DNA from: Candidatus Hydrogenedentota bacterium
Lineage (GTDB): Bacteria; Hydrogenedentota; Hydrogenedentia; Hydrogenedentales; JAJRTN01
Length of the DNA stretch: 40,815 bases
Direction of reading: 5' to 3'
Assembly: GCA_024278275.1 (NCBI GenBank)
Contig: JAJRTN010000099.1
Coordinates: forward strand, 1 to 40,815
Of the stretch, positions 32,281 through 40,676 are shown piece after piece (positions within the stretch are counted from its first letter, which is position 1; the number at the start of each line of letters is the position of its first letter). The notes under the pieces are model-generated. The model was not told the origin of the DNA and made no database searches. It was given only the letters and a program-made list of their open reading frames with translations. Position numbers and translations under genes: made by a program.

Positions 32281-32302
32281 ACCGTCATCCCCGCGTTCGC
32301 GG
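32281..32302 (-). repeat. REP-like repeat, partial copy 3
   Basis: A CCGTCATCCCCGCG core with a CCCGCG / CGCGGG hairpin matches the family seen at 14290-14320 and 27654-27686, with one interior change and truncation. It directly follows the 48-nt inverted repeat. Confidence 0.5.
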
Positions 32303-32347
32303 GGGTACAACTACAGCGGCCGTTATCGTGGCGTGGAAGGCGCGGGT

Positions 32348-33001
32348 TTAGTCCTTTCCCAACAGTCCGTTGTCGAGGGCGAAGCGGACCAACTCGGCCC
32401 GGTTTTTCATGTCCAGCTTCGTCATGATGTTGGTACGATGGGTTTCCACCGTTCGGACGGAAACATTCAGTTTCTCGGCGATCTCGACGTTGGTGTAACC
32501 GTGGGCGACATGGGTGCAAATGTCCCGTTCCCGGGGGGTAAGGATCTCCAGGCGGGTAGGTTTCTGCTTCATGGGCTTTCCCACGTAGGGTGAGATCACC
32601 AACTTGGCCAGGGCGGGATCGACAAAGTTATCGCCCCGGTACGCCGCGTGAATCGCCTGCACAAGCTCGGTGCTGGTCGATTTCTTGAGCACGTAGCCCC
32701 GCGCGCCGATACGAAAGAACTCCTGCAGATAGTACTCATCCTGGTGCATGGACAAGACGATGATGGCAAGATTGGGCTTCAGTTCAAGAATCGCCTCGGC
32801 GGCCTTCACGCTGGGAATGCCCGGCATGCTGATGTCGAGAATCAGCACATCGAAATCCAGGCGACCGGCGAGTTCGATGGCCTTCTCGCCCCTGTCGGCT
32901 TCGCCGACCACTTCGATGTCCTCTTCTTTCTCCATGAGTGAACGCAGACCACTCCTGAACACGGCATGATCGTCGGTGATCACGATTCGAATCATTGTCA
33001 T
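32348..33001 (-). CDS. NarL/FixJ-type response regulator
   Basis: A 217-aa two-domain regulator. The receiver domain has the acidic pair D10-D11 (ITDDH), the phospho-acceptor D56 (LILDISMPG), a switch serine region (VLSMHQ) and the lysine in VLKKS. The C-terminal LuxR-type HTH follows LTPRERDICTHVAHGYTNVEIAEKL, then VSVRTVETHRTNIMTKL. The start at 33001 overlaps the kinase stop as ATGA; the ATG at 32995 has better spacing from GGGAG and is also possible. The pair should control genes in response to the sensor's redox or haem input. The convergent cytochrome cluster is the obvious candidate target, which is inference. Confidence 0.93.
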   Translation of the reverse strand: MTMIRIVITDDHAVFRSGLRSLMEKEEDIEVVGEADRGEKAIELAGRLDFDVLILDISMPGIPSVKAAEAILELKPNLAIIVLSMHQDEYYLQEFFRIGARGYVLKKSTSTELVQAIHAAYRGDNFVDPALAKLVISPYVGKPMKQKPTRLEILTPRERDICTHVAHGYTNVEIAEKLNVSVRTVETHRTNIMTKLDMKNRAELVRFALDNGLLGKD

Positions 33002-34509
33002 TCTCCCTCTTCCACCAGGGGAACCATGATGCGAACGATGGTTCCCGTGCCGATCTGCGACTCGATGTCGAGCTGGCCGCCGATGAGTAGCGCGCGCTCT
33101 TCCATCCCCATTAAACCCAGCGACGAGCCGTCGGTTTTCGACAAGCTGGACGTGTCGAACCCCCGGCCATTATCCTCGATAACCAACACGACGGCTCCGT
33201 CACGTTCCACTTCCGTTATACTGACTTCGCTGGCCTGGGCATGACGCAACACGTTGGTAACCGCCTCCTGGGCCACGCGGTAAAGGGTCACCTCTATTCT
33301 TCCGGGCAAACGCCTTCCCTCGGGCACGGTGGATTGAAAAGCGACATGCACACCGGTGCGTTGTGATATTTCCTGGGCATAACGGTCCAGCGCGGATTCG
33401 AGTCCATAATCATCCAAAATAGAAGGCCTCAAATCCCAGGCAAGCTGTCGAACCTCTTCGATCAACTCCCGAAGCTCCTCAACCACCGCGGTACAGTCAT
33501 CCCCCGCGCATCCACAGCGTTTTCGCATGGTTTGAAAGGACATGAGGGTTTTCAAGAGAGACTGACCCAATTGATCGTGCAATTCGCGCGAGATATTCTT
33601 GCGTTCGTCTTCCTGGGCCTGGACGATCCTGTCCAGGAGGTTTTTTTGCGCGGCGCTCTTTTGCCGCACTTCCTCACGGTACTCCTGAACCGTTTCGGCC
33701 ATGTCATTGAACGTGGAGGCAAGGGCCCCGATTTCATCCATGGAAAAAACTTCCGCGCGGGCGTCAAAGTCACCATTTCGCGTCCGATTTGTCGCCTTGA
33801 GCAGATCCCGGAGAGGATGAATCAGGACGTAGGACAGACATGCCGACAGAAACAACGCCACGATACAGGAAACGGCGAAACCACGTACCAGGGCGCTGTT
33901 GATCGAGGCGGCTTCCCGCGTGATCATCTCATCGGAAACGCCCAGCAGAACGGAGCCCGCGCCGGATTCGCCGATAGGCGCCTGTGCCTCGATGATGGCC
34001 CCCCCGTCCCGTGCGTAAAACTTGAAATGACCATTGGCCAAAGATGAACTCCTGGCAAGCTTGGGCAAATCCCTCGCAACCGTGAGGGTATCGGGAAGGG
34101 TGTGGCAGGACTCGCAAATACGGGGCCGTATCCTTGTCGCCACCGCGGATGTTTCCTTCGAGAAGGCAAACTGATGCGCCACCAGCTTCCCCTGGGCGTC
34201 CAGTACCACGACATAACGTGCGTCCGGCAGAATCCGGAAGAGGTCATCCAGGTTTTTTTGGATAGCCGGTATATCGCCGTCTCTCATGGGCGGCTCCAGT
34301 TGGGCCGCCAGGGAGTGGACACTGAAATGGATCGCCCGAATGTGATGCTCGTAATAGGTTCCACCCCGCGTCCCCCATTGCACTTCCAAGTACGTGACGG
34401 TACAAAACACGACGGTTACCAACAGGACGATTCCAAAAACCTTCACCGAAACGGGCACGGAAAGGATATGCCAGAACAAGCGATGTCCCCGATGTTCAGA
34501 ATCCACCAT
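32998..34509 (-). CDS. NarX/DegS-like sensor kinase with a periplasmic haem c motif
   Basis: A 503-aa membrane sensor kinase. TM1 is about 14-42, a periplasmic domain about 43-205, TM2 about 207-230, HAMP about 231-283, HisKA_3 with the phospho-acceptor H311 in SRELHDQLGQS, and a HATPase_c domain with NGRGFD and GLMGMEERALLIGG. The periplasmic part contains CESCH at 132-136, a c-type haem attachment motif, in RIRPRICESCHTLPD. A cluster C332-x-C334-x4-C339 lies just after the dimerisation helices. GAGGGA precedes the ATG by 5 nt. The protein is translationally coupled to the regulator. The CXXCH makes a covalently bound haem the likely sensory group for redox state or a small gas. Confidence 0.93.
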   Translation of the reverse strand: MVDSEHRGHRLFWHILSVPVSVKVFGIVLLVTVVFCTVTYLEVQWGTRGGTYYEHHIRAIHFSVHSLAAQLEPPMRDGDIPAIQKNLDDLFRILPDARYVVVLDAQGKLVAHQFAFSKETSAVATRIRPRICESCHTLPDTLTVARDLPKLARSSSLANGHFKFYARDGGAIIEAQAPIGESGAGSVLLGVSDEMITREAASINSALVRGFAVSCIVALFLSACLSYVLIHPLRDLLKATNRTRNGDFDARAEVFSMDEIGALASTFNDMAETVQEYREEVRQKSAAQKNLLDRIVQAQEDERKNISRELHDQLGQSLLKTLMSFQTMRKRCGCAGDDCTAVVEELRELIEEVRQLAWDLRPSILDDYGLESALDRYAQEISQRTGVHVAFQSTVPEGRRLPGRIEVTLYRVAQEAVTNVLRHAQASEVSITEVERDGAVVLVIEDNGRGFDTSSLSKTDGSSLGLMGMEERALLIGGQLDIESQIGTGTIVRIMVPLVEEGE

Positions 34510-35097
34510 TTCATCCCTCGGAACGCTTCAGGTATCGAATGCCACGAAACGGTACCATTGCGGCGACAGTCGGGCAATTGCCCATCCCTCTTGTTGGGCA
34601 TGATCCGTTATACCCGCTTTCGCCCTTCGACGTGGGTTCCCGGAGGGGCCATCATTCCCGTGCACTCCCAAGAGAGATGGGACGCCAATGAATTACTTCC
34701 CATGCCAAAACACAGGGTTTCGACAGATCCGCCGGGTCATCCCTTGGCCGCCTTTCAGCACTTGGGCAAGTGCCTGTCGGCGTGCTGGATTCCGCTCCCA
34801 CGAAACCAGCTTCCATTCAACCCGACCCCATCACGTTACGCGACAAGGGTTTCCATATTCAACCCAGCCATCCGTTTGTTTGCCCCGGTATGGACAAAAC
34901 CTGCTATCATGCCTTGGATGATGAATGATGAGACGACAAACGCCCGCGGTCAAGGCCGGGGCATGACAATGGCATTTGCGGAGTAGAGAATCTTTTTCGT
35001 GCAATCCGTGAGAACGTGTTCGGTCCCGGTGTTTCGTATGGGGCGGTTTTGCTGATAATCGCCTTTTCGCAAATGGCATATGACAGGGAGGCGCAGT
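34510..35097. other. 588-bp divergent regulatory region
   Basis: No credible gene is seen here. It holds a perfect GGGCAATTGCCC palindrome at 34572-34583 and a TATAAC (-10 like, minus strand, 34607-34612), both ahead of the sensor kinase. On the plus strand there is an extended -10 TGCTATCAT at 34902-34910 and a GATAAT at 35054-35059 about 40 bp before the PilZ gene. Open frames in this stretch run out of the kinase antisense strand and look spurious. Confidence 0.5.
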
Positions 35098-36180
35098 ATG
35101 TTGGACGGGGGTGACATGGAGCAGTTGCAGGAAGATGCTTCGGGCGAAGCCTGTTCGACCAGCGAACTGGTTGATCAGCTTGAGGTGGGGAGTCCCGCGT
35201 TTCTTGATCTTAACCCCAATGGAGACCTTGATCAGCGCTTTCGGACGGTGTTTCAGGGGTGGGAGCTGGGGAAGTACATCGTGCTCAAGCGCCCCGAAGC
35301 CTGCAAAGCCCTCACCATGGCCAAGGGTCGCCTGTGCGCGGTTCGCTTCATCTCCAATGGCGATGTATGGGGTTTTTTCGCCTCTCTCCGCAGTGAACTG
35401 CGCCCGTTCACCGAAGACCACACGATCCTGGTTACATGGCCCAAGGGCGCGCGGCGGCTTCGGGTTCGACGCTACGAACGCATCTCGCTCGGCATCCCCT
35501 GCGAGGTTTCGTTCCAGAATGGGGGGACGGAACCCGGCAAAATCGAGGATTTGAGTGCGGGGGGGTGTCGGGTCCGTGTCAGCCGGGCGCTTGAACTGGG
35601 TGACGTGGCCGAGCTTACTTTTGAAATGCCTCAGACGGGCGAGGCCATGCGCCGCACCGTTCTTATAAGAAACCGTAGCGCGGGCACCGACGGCATCATG
35701 CAATATGGTTGTCAGTTTCAGGAGGAAGCGGACGACGCGCAATGTGGTATTGAATACTACGTGGCCCGGGCCTTGGCGGACAGCCGCGGCGAGGAACCGC
35801 CCCATCCCCCGGTCTTTGTGTTGTCCAGTGACAAGGGAGATGCGGTGCAAGTGCGTCATGCGCTGCGGAATACAGGGTACGATATCATTGCCGCCGGCAG
35901 CGTGCTCAACCTTGGCGCGAGGATGGAACACGCCAAACCGGTGGGGCTGCTAATCAGCGGCGCCTTACCCGATATCGAAGCCACCGCCGCATGCCGCCTG
36001 GTGCGTCGGACCGAGGGTTACGCCGACCTGCCTGTGGTCATTTTTGGCGGGGATCCCTCGCTTGAGCGCAAAGCGATTGCTGCCGGGGCCAGCGCTTGGA
36101 TAAAAGGACCGGAGGAGGCGGCTTCCATATCGCATTTTTTCAAGTGCGACGAACTCGATGAGGATAACGGTGCGGTTTGA
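35098..36180 (+). CDS. PilZ-domain protein with a degenerate receiver tail
   Basis: A 360-aa cytoplasmic protein. Residues about 28-115 resemble the YcgR-like N-terminal (PilZN) domain. Residues about 120-230 are a PilZ domain with the complete c-di-GMP binding signature: R124-x3-R128 (RRYER) and D151-x-S153-x2-G156 (DLSAGG). Residues about 243-345 have a receiver fold (VFVLSSDKGDAVQVRHAL, then LPVVIFGG and AWIKGP), but the phospho-acceptor position reads LLISGALPD with no aspartate, so it is a pseudo-receiver. GGGAGG lies 6 nt before the ATG at 35098; this binding site lies inside the longer frame from 35080 and rules that start out. It likely transmits c-di-GMP levels to motility, adhesion or another partner. 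Confidence 0.88.
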   Translation: MLDGGDMEQLQEDASGEACSTSELVDQLEVGSPAFLDLNPNGDLDQRFRTVFQGWELGKYIVLKRPEACKALTMAKGRLCAVRFISNGDVWGFFASLRSELRPFTEDHTILVTWPKGARRLRVRRYERISLGIPCEVSFQNGGTEPGKIEDLSAGGCRVRVSRALELGDVAELTFEMPQTGEAMRRTVLIRNRSAGTDGIMQYGCQFQEEADDAQCGIEYYVARALADSRGEEPPHPPVFVLSSDKGDAVQVRHALRNTGYDIIAAGSVLNLGARMEHAKPVGLLISGALPDIEATAACRLVRRTEGYADLPVVIFGGDPSLERKAIAAGASAWIKGPEEAASISHFFKCDELDEDNGAV

Positions 36181-36512
36181 GAGCACCGATGGAATGGGGG
36201 GATGGGGGGAACCGTTCATGGCGTGATCCATGGTCGGCCACGCGGCACCCAACACCGCCGGCAACGCCATGCCCGCCCGGGAAGTCGGGAACCTGTGTCG
36301 CGGGCCGGTGCTTTCCCGGTGTGGCATGGCATCCCCGGATGTTGCGTTGTCTTGTGCCCATGCCGGGCTTTCGGATGCTGGATCATGGCGGCCCTGAGTA
36401 GCCATAATACGTCGGATCCTGTTCAGGTGACGTTGACGGCTTTTTTTCCCAACCCGCGTCCCCGTGGCGGTTCGTTCGCCCGTTTTGCCCTGGTCGTGGA
36501 GGAGGATGAATC
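36181..36512. other. 332-bp gap with no recognised gene
   Basis: I see no gene, RNA or strong promoter here. A CATAAT lies at 36403-36408 without a good -35, and a T7 run follows TTGACGGC at 36433-36447. A strong GGAGGAGG binding site at 36498-36505 belongs to the next gene. Confidence 0.5.
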
Positions 36513-38923
36513 ATGCCCAACCTCTTGCTGGAGAGTGTCAGGACGCTTGTTCTGCTCGGCCTTTTTCTTTACCTTTGGAGCGCGGGAAAAGGGCGGTCCC
36601 GAATCGAACAAGAAGGGTGGCGGCTCATCCTGGCCGGCTTCTTCCTTCTTTTTGCCGGGAGCCTGGTGGGGCTCACCGGCTATATGGACGCACTGAATCG
36701 TTTCACGCTCATCCCGAATGTGGGAAATCTGGTGTTTTTGGGGGAGAGGCTCCTTTTTCTGGGCGGGGTCGCGGTCTTGGCGTTCGGGGTGCTTCACCGG
36801 ATGCAGCCGAATACGAAAACATGCAAGACGGCATGGAGCGTGGGGAGTCCGCAAGATCATAAGCACGCCGCGGCCGATTATGAACTGCTCATGCTGGCCA
36901 TCGAGCAGGCGAAGGAAACCATTGTCATCACCGACGCTGACGGCGGGATCCAGTACGCGAATCCCGCATTTGAGACCACCACGGGCTACACCCGTGAAGA
37001 GGCTGTCGGTCAGAATCCGCGCATTCTCAAAAGTGGAAAGCACGATGCCGCTTTCTATAAAGCCATGTGGGATACGCTCGCCGGGGGTGAAACATGGAGC
37101 GGTGAGATAATCAACCGGAAAAGGACGGTACGCTGTATACGGAAGAGGCCACGATTTCGCCCGTCCGCAATTCCGCGGGGGAAACGGTGAGCTACGTTGC
37201 CGTCAAGCACGATATCACCGAGCGAAGGCGGGTGGAGGAAGAATTCCGCGGAATAAACGAGGTCCTGGAGCAACAAACCGCCTTGGCCAATTCGATGGCC
37301 GCCGCCGCGGAAATGGCCAGCGCGGCCAAGAGCGAGTTTTTGGCCAACATGAGCCATGAGATACGCACTCCCATGAACGGGGTGATCGGCATGATTGGCT
37401 TGCTCTTGGATACGGATCTCAGCGATGAGCAGCGAAGCTATGCCGGAACGGTAAAGAGCTGTGCCGATTCGCTCCTGACGCTGATCAACGATATCCTGGA
37501 CTTCTCCAAAATCGAGGCGGGCAAGTTGGAGATGGAGACGATTGATTTTGATCTGTATTCCCTGATGGATGATTTTTCGGAGATGATGGCCATCAGGGCT
37601 CAACAAAAGGGGCTTGAATTTCTCTGCGCCGCCGCGCCTGAGATCCCCCCTCTCCTCCAGGGCGATCCGGGTCGTCTTCGGCAGGTGTTGACCAACCTGA
37701 CGGGCAATGCCATCAAGTTCACCGACAAGGGCGAGGTGGCGGTGCGCGCCCGCCTGGAATCGGAGACGGAGACGGCGGTAGTACTGCGCTTCTCAGTTCG
37801 GGACACCGGCATCGGCATACCCGCCAACCGTCAGGCACACCTCTTTCAGCAGTTTACCCAAGTGGACGCCTCCACCACGCGCAAGTATGGCGGCACGGGC
37901 CTGGGCCTGGCCATTTCCAAGCAATTGGCCGAGGCCATGGGGGGTGAGATCGGTATCCACTCGGAAGAGGGGAAGGGCTCGGAGTTTTGGTTTACGGCCC
38001 GTTTTCTCAAACAGCCCTGCGGCTCCAAGAATCTCGAACCGCAGACCGATTTGCGTGGTGTTCGCATCCTGGTGGTGGACGATAACGCGACGAATCGTGA
38101 AATCCTCCTGACACGCCTGGGTGCTTGGGAAATGCGGCCGGAAGAGGCCGCCGAGGGTGAAGATGCGCTTAATATGTTGCGCGAGGCGGCAGCCGGGGGA
38201 GACGCTTTCCCAATGGCCATTCTCGATATGCAGATGCCGGGGATGAGCGGGGAAGAACTGGGCAAAGCCATCAAGGCGGACCCCGGACTTGCTGATACGC
38301 GCCTTGTGATGATGACCGCCCTTGGGCGGCGGGGAGATACCAAGCGCCTCAAAGAGATCGGTTTTGCCGCGTATCTCACCAAACCCCTGCGCCAATCTGA
38401 CCTGTATGACACCTTGGCCGCAGTGCTGAACGGGGAATCGAATACGGCTGAACGTTCCTTGATCACGCGCCACTCGATCCGCGAGGCACGGCGCGGCAAA
38501 GCCCGTATTTTGCTCGCCGAGGACAACCCGGTCAACCGAAAGGTCGCCTTGGCCGTCCTCAGAAAGCTGGGTTTGGCGGTCGACGCCGCGGTAAACGGAG
38601 CCGAGGCCGTCAAAGCGCTGGAAACACTGTCCTACGACTTGGTGCTGATGGACTGCCAGATGCCTGAAATGGACGGCTACGAGGCAACGGCCGCGATTCG
38701 CAATCCCCAATCCAAAGTCCGCAACCACGACATCCCGATTGTCGCCATGACCGCCCACGCCATGCAGGGCGATCACCAGAAATGCCTGGATGCGGGCATG
38801 AACGACTACCTTTCCAAACCCGTTGACCCCGATGCTTTGGTGGAGATGCTTGAAAAATGGTTACCTCGGTGGAAAGACGAAGGTTCATCAAAGGAAATGG
38901 CGGGGCATGGCTCCACGGGTTGA
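36513..38923 (+). CDS. Hybrid histidine kinase (TM-PAS-HisKA-HATPase-REC-REC); frameshifted
   Basis: The first frame (36513 to about 37122) encodes three hydrophobic segments (about 5-22, 36-55 and 78-100) and a PAS domain ([25 protein letters not shown]). It loses sense after EIINRK. The -1 frame restores the usual PAS/PAC end ([15 protein letters not shown], then VKHDITERR) and continues through HisKA ([19 protein letters not shown]), HATPase_c ([28 protein letters not shown]) and two receivers with DMQMPG and DCQMPE. One base is missing near the A4 run at 37119-37122. Corrected, the protein is 803 aa. GGAGGAGG precedes the ATG by 7 nt. No HPt domain is present, so phosphate must pass to another protein. 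It could serve the neighbouring PilZ or cytochrome genes. Confidence 0.88.
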
Positions 38924-38946
38924 GGCCGCCTTCGCGGGGAAATGTA

Positions 38947-38964
38947 GGGTGGCCTTGGCCCACC
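38947..38964. terminator. Hairpin between convergent kinase and proS genes
   Basis: GGGTGGCC and GGCCCACC surround a TT, pairing with a one-base bulge. It lies 24 bp past the hybrid kinase stop and 140 bp from the proS stop. No long T-run follows. It belongs to the same TT-loop hairpin style as other intergenic elements here. Confidence 0.4.
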
Positions 38965-39103
38965 AAGACAGAAACCTTGACGACGAAAGAGCCCCCCTTC
39001 GCGACACGCGGCCTTTTCCGTCGGCGCGAAGCATTCCGCGTCAACGGTTATGCCACAGCATGAAAAGTTTCGCTTTTTATATGGCCTTCTTGAGAGTAAG
39101 GCA

Positions 39104-40543
39104 CTAATACGATTGCGCGGCGATCACCCGGCCCTTACAGGGTTTTCCGCTGATCATACAGGGACCTTCCTCGGCCTTCTCCGCTTCATCCAGGTCGAAG
39201 GGGATGCACCGCACGGTGGATTTGGTGTCTTCCTGCATGCGCGCTTCCACCTCCGGGTTCGCCACGTCGAGGAAGACTTTGTAGAACCCGCCCTGGCCGA
39301 CGCGCTCCTTGTATTCCTCATAGCAATCGACCACGTGGGTGTTGGCGTCCATGCGTTCCCTGGCGGCGGCGAAGAGATCCTGCTGCATGGTGTCGAGCAG
39401 GGTTTCAAGTTTTTCACGCAGTCCTTCCATGGGCAGCGTCATTTTTTCGCTCGTGTCCCGCCGCGCCACGACCACCTGGTTGTTCTCCACGTCGCGCGGA
39501 CCGATCTCCACGCGGAGCGGAATGCCCTTCAACTCCCACTCGGCGAACTTGTAACCGGGCTTATACTGGTCGCGGTCGTCGATCCTGTAGAAGAGAGGAT
39601 CCCAGTCCCGCGTAATCTCACGGGCCTTGTCGAGCACGGCGTTCCGTTGTTCCTCGCCACGCCAGATGGGTACGAAAACCACCGGCAGGGAGGCCATGTT
39701 CGGTGGGAGCACCAGCCCTTTGTCGTCGCCATGGGTCATGATGAGACCGCCCACGAGCCGCGTGGAAACGCCCCAGCTCGTGCCGTGAACATACTTCAAC
39801 ACGCCGTCCTTGTCCTGGAACTTCACGTCGAAGGCCTTGGCGAAGTTCTGGCCCAGGTTATGCGACGTGCCCGCCTGGAGGGCCTTCCCGTCCTGCATCA
39901 TGCCCTCGATACAGTAGGTATGCAGCGCACCCGCGAACTTCTCGCTCTCCGTTTTCCGGCCCACGTAGACCGGCATGGCCATGAAATCCTCGGCGAAGCG
40001 CTGGTAGACCCGCACCATGCGCAGGGTCTCTTCCTCGGCCTCCTCGTGGGTGGCGTGGGCCGTGTGCCCCTCCTGCCAGAGGAACTCCGTGGTGCGCAGG
40101 AAGAGGCGCGTGCGCATCTCCCAGCGGCACACGTTGGCCCACTGGTTGATGAGCAGGGGCAGGTCCCGGTGCGAACTGATCCAGTCCTTGTAGGCCGACC
40201 AAATGATGGTTTCCGACGTGGGCCGGATCACCAGGTTCTCCTCCAGCTTTTTCCCCCCCGCGTGGGTGACCACCGCGCACTCCGGCGCGAAACCCTCCAC
40301 GTGCTCCGCTTCCTTCTGGAGGAAACTCTCGGGCACGAAAAGCGGAAAATAGGCGTTCACGTGGCCCGTCTCCTTGAACATGCGATCCAGGGCCTGCTGC
40401 ATCTTCTCCCACACACCGTAGCCCGTGGGCTTGATGACCATGCAGCCGCGCACGGGTGAGTAGTCGGCCATCTCCGCCTTGCGGACCAAGTCCACGTACC
40501 ACTGTGAATAATCCACGGAGCGCTTGGTGATGCCCTTCGCCAT
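39104..40543 (-). CDS. proS: Prolyl-tRNA synthetase, archaeal/eukaryotic type
   Basis: A 479-aa class II synthetase that charges tRNA-Pro. It is the short type without the bacterial editing insert. Class II motif 2 and neighbours are visible ([18 protein letters not shown], then [24 protein letters not shown]), and motif 3 lies in [24 protein letters not shown]. An anticodon-binding domain follows, then a C-terminal zinc-like region with CxxxGKPC ending in the terminal tyrosine typical of this type. The ATG at 40543 starts the conserved [14 protein letters not shown]; an upstream in-frame start lacks similarity. AAAGGCG is about 12 nt upstream. A tRNA-Pro gene is not in the window. Confidence 0.96.
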   Translation of the reverse strand: MAKGITKRSVDYSQWYVDLVRKAEMADYSPVRGCMVIKPTGYGVWEKMQQALDRMFKETGHVNAYFPLFVPESFLQKEAEHVEGFAPECAVVTHAGGKKLEENLVIRPTSETIIWSAYKDWISSHRDLPLLINQWANVCRWEMRTRLFLRTTEFLWQEGHTAHATHEEAEEETLRMVRVYQRFAEDFMAMPVYVGRKTESEKFAGALHTYCIEGMMQDGKALQAGTSHNLGQNFAKAFDVKFQDKDGVLKYVHGTSWGVSTRLVGGLIMTHGDDKGLVLPPNMASLPVVFVPIWRGEEQRNAVLDKAREITRDWDPLFYRIDDRDQYKPGYKFAEWELKGIPLRVEIGPRDVENNQVVVARRDTSEKMTLPMEGLREKLETLLDTMQQDLFAAARERMDANTHVVDCYEEYKERVGQGGFYKVFLDVANPEVEARMQEDTKSTVRCIPFDLDEAEKAEEGPCMISGKPCKGRVIAAQSY

Positions 40544-40587
40544 GGGTGACAACGCCTTTCTCTTGGTTTTTCCGGGGGGTGGTCCAG

Positions 40588-40596
40588 ATGATAGCA
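40588..40596 (-). promoter_or_regulatory. Candidate extended -10 promoter for proS
   Basis: On the minus strand TGCTATCAT (TG, one base, TATCAT) lies about 45 bp ahead of the proS start. There is no clear -35. The insertion sequence starts about 80 bp further upstream, so the promoter itself seems intact. Confidence 0.4.
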
Positions 40597-40676
40597 CAGG
40601 CGCTCCGGACCGCGCACGCGCGCCGGACGCGTCGGGATTTTCATTGACAGGAGAAAATAAAAATGATACTACTATC

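Noticed and set aside
34102-34986. 294-codon frame running from the sensor kinase antisense strand into the intergenic gap
   Set aside because: Most of it is antisense to the kinase; the remainder has no conserved features or binding site.
37115-37130. Programmed -1 ribosomal frameshift in the hybrid kinase
   Set aside because: The site C CGG AAA AGG does not allow good re-pairing of P- and A-site tRNAs, and no stimulatory structure is clear; a simple indel is more likely.
40644-40675. TTGACA followed by TACTAC/TACTAT as a plus-strand promoter
   Set aside because: Spacing to a good -10 is off and it would only read antisense into the transposase; probably chance.
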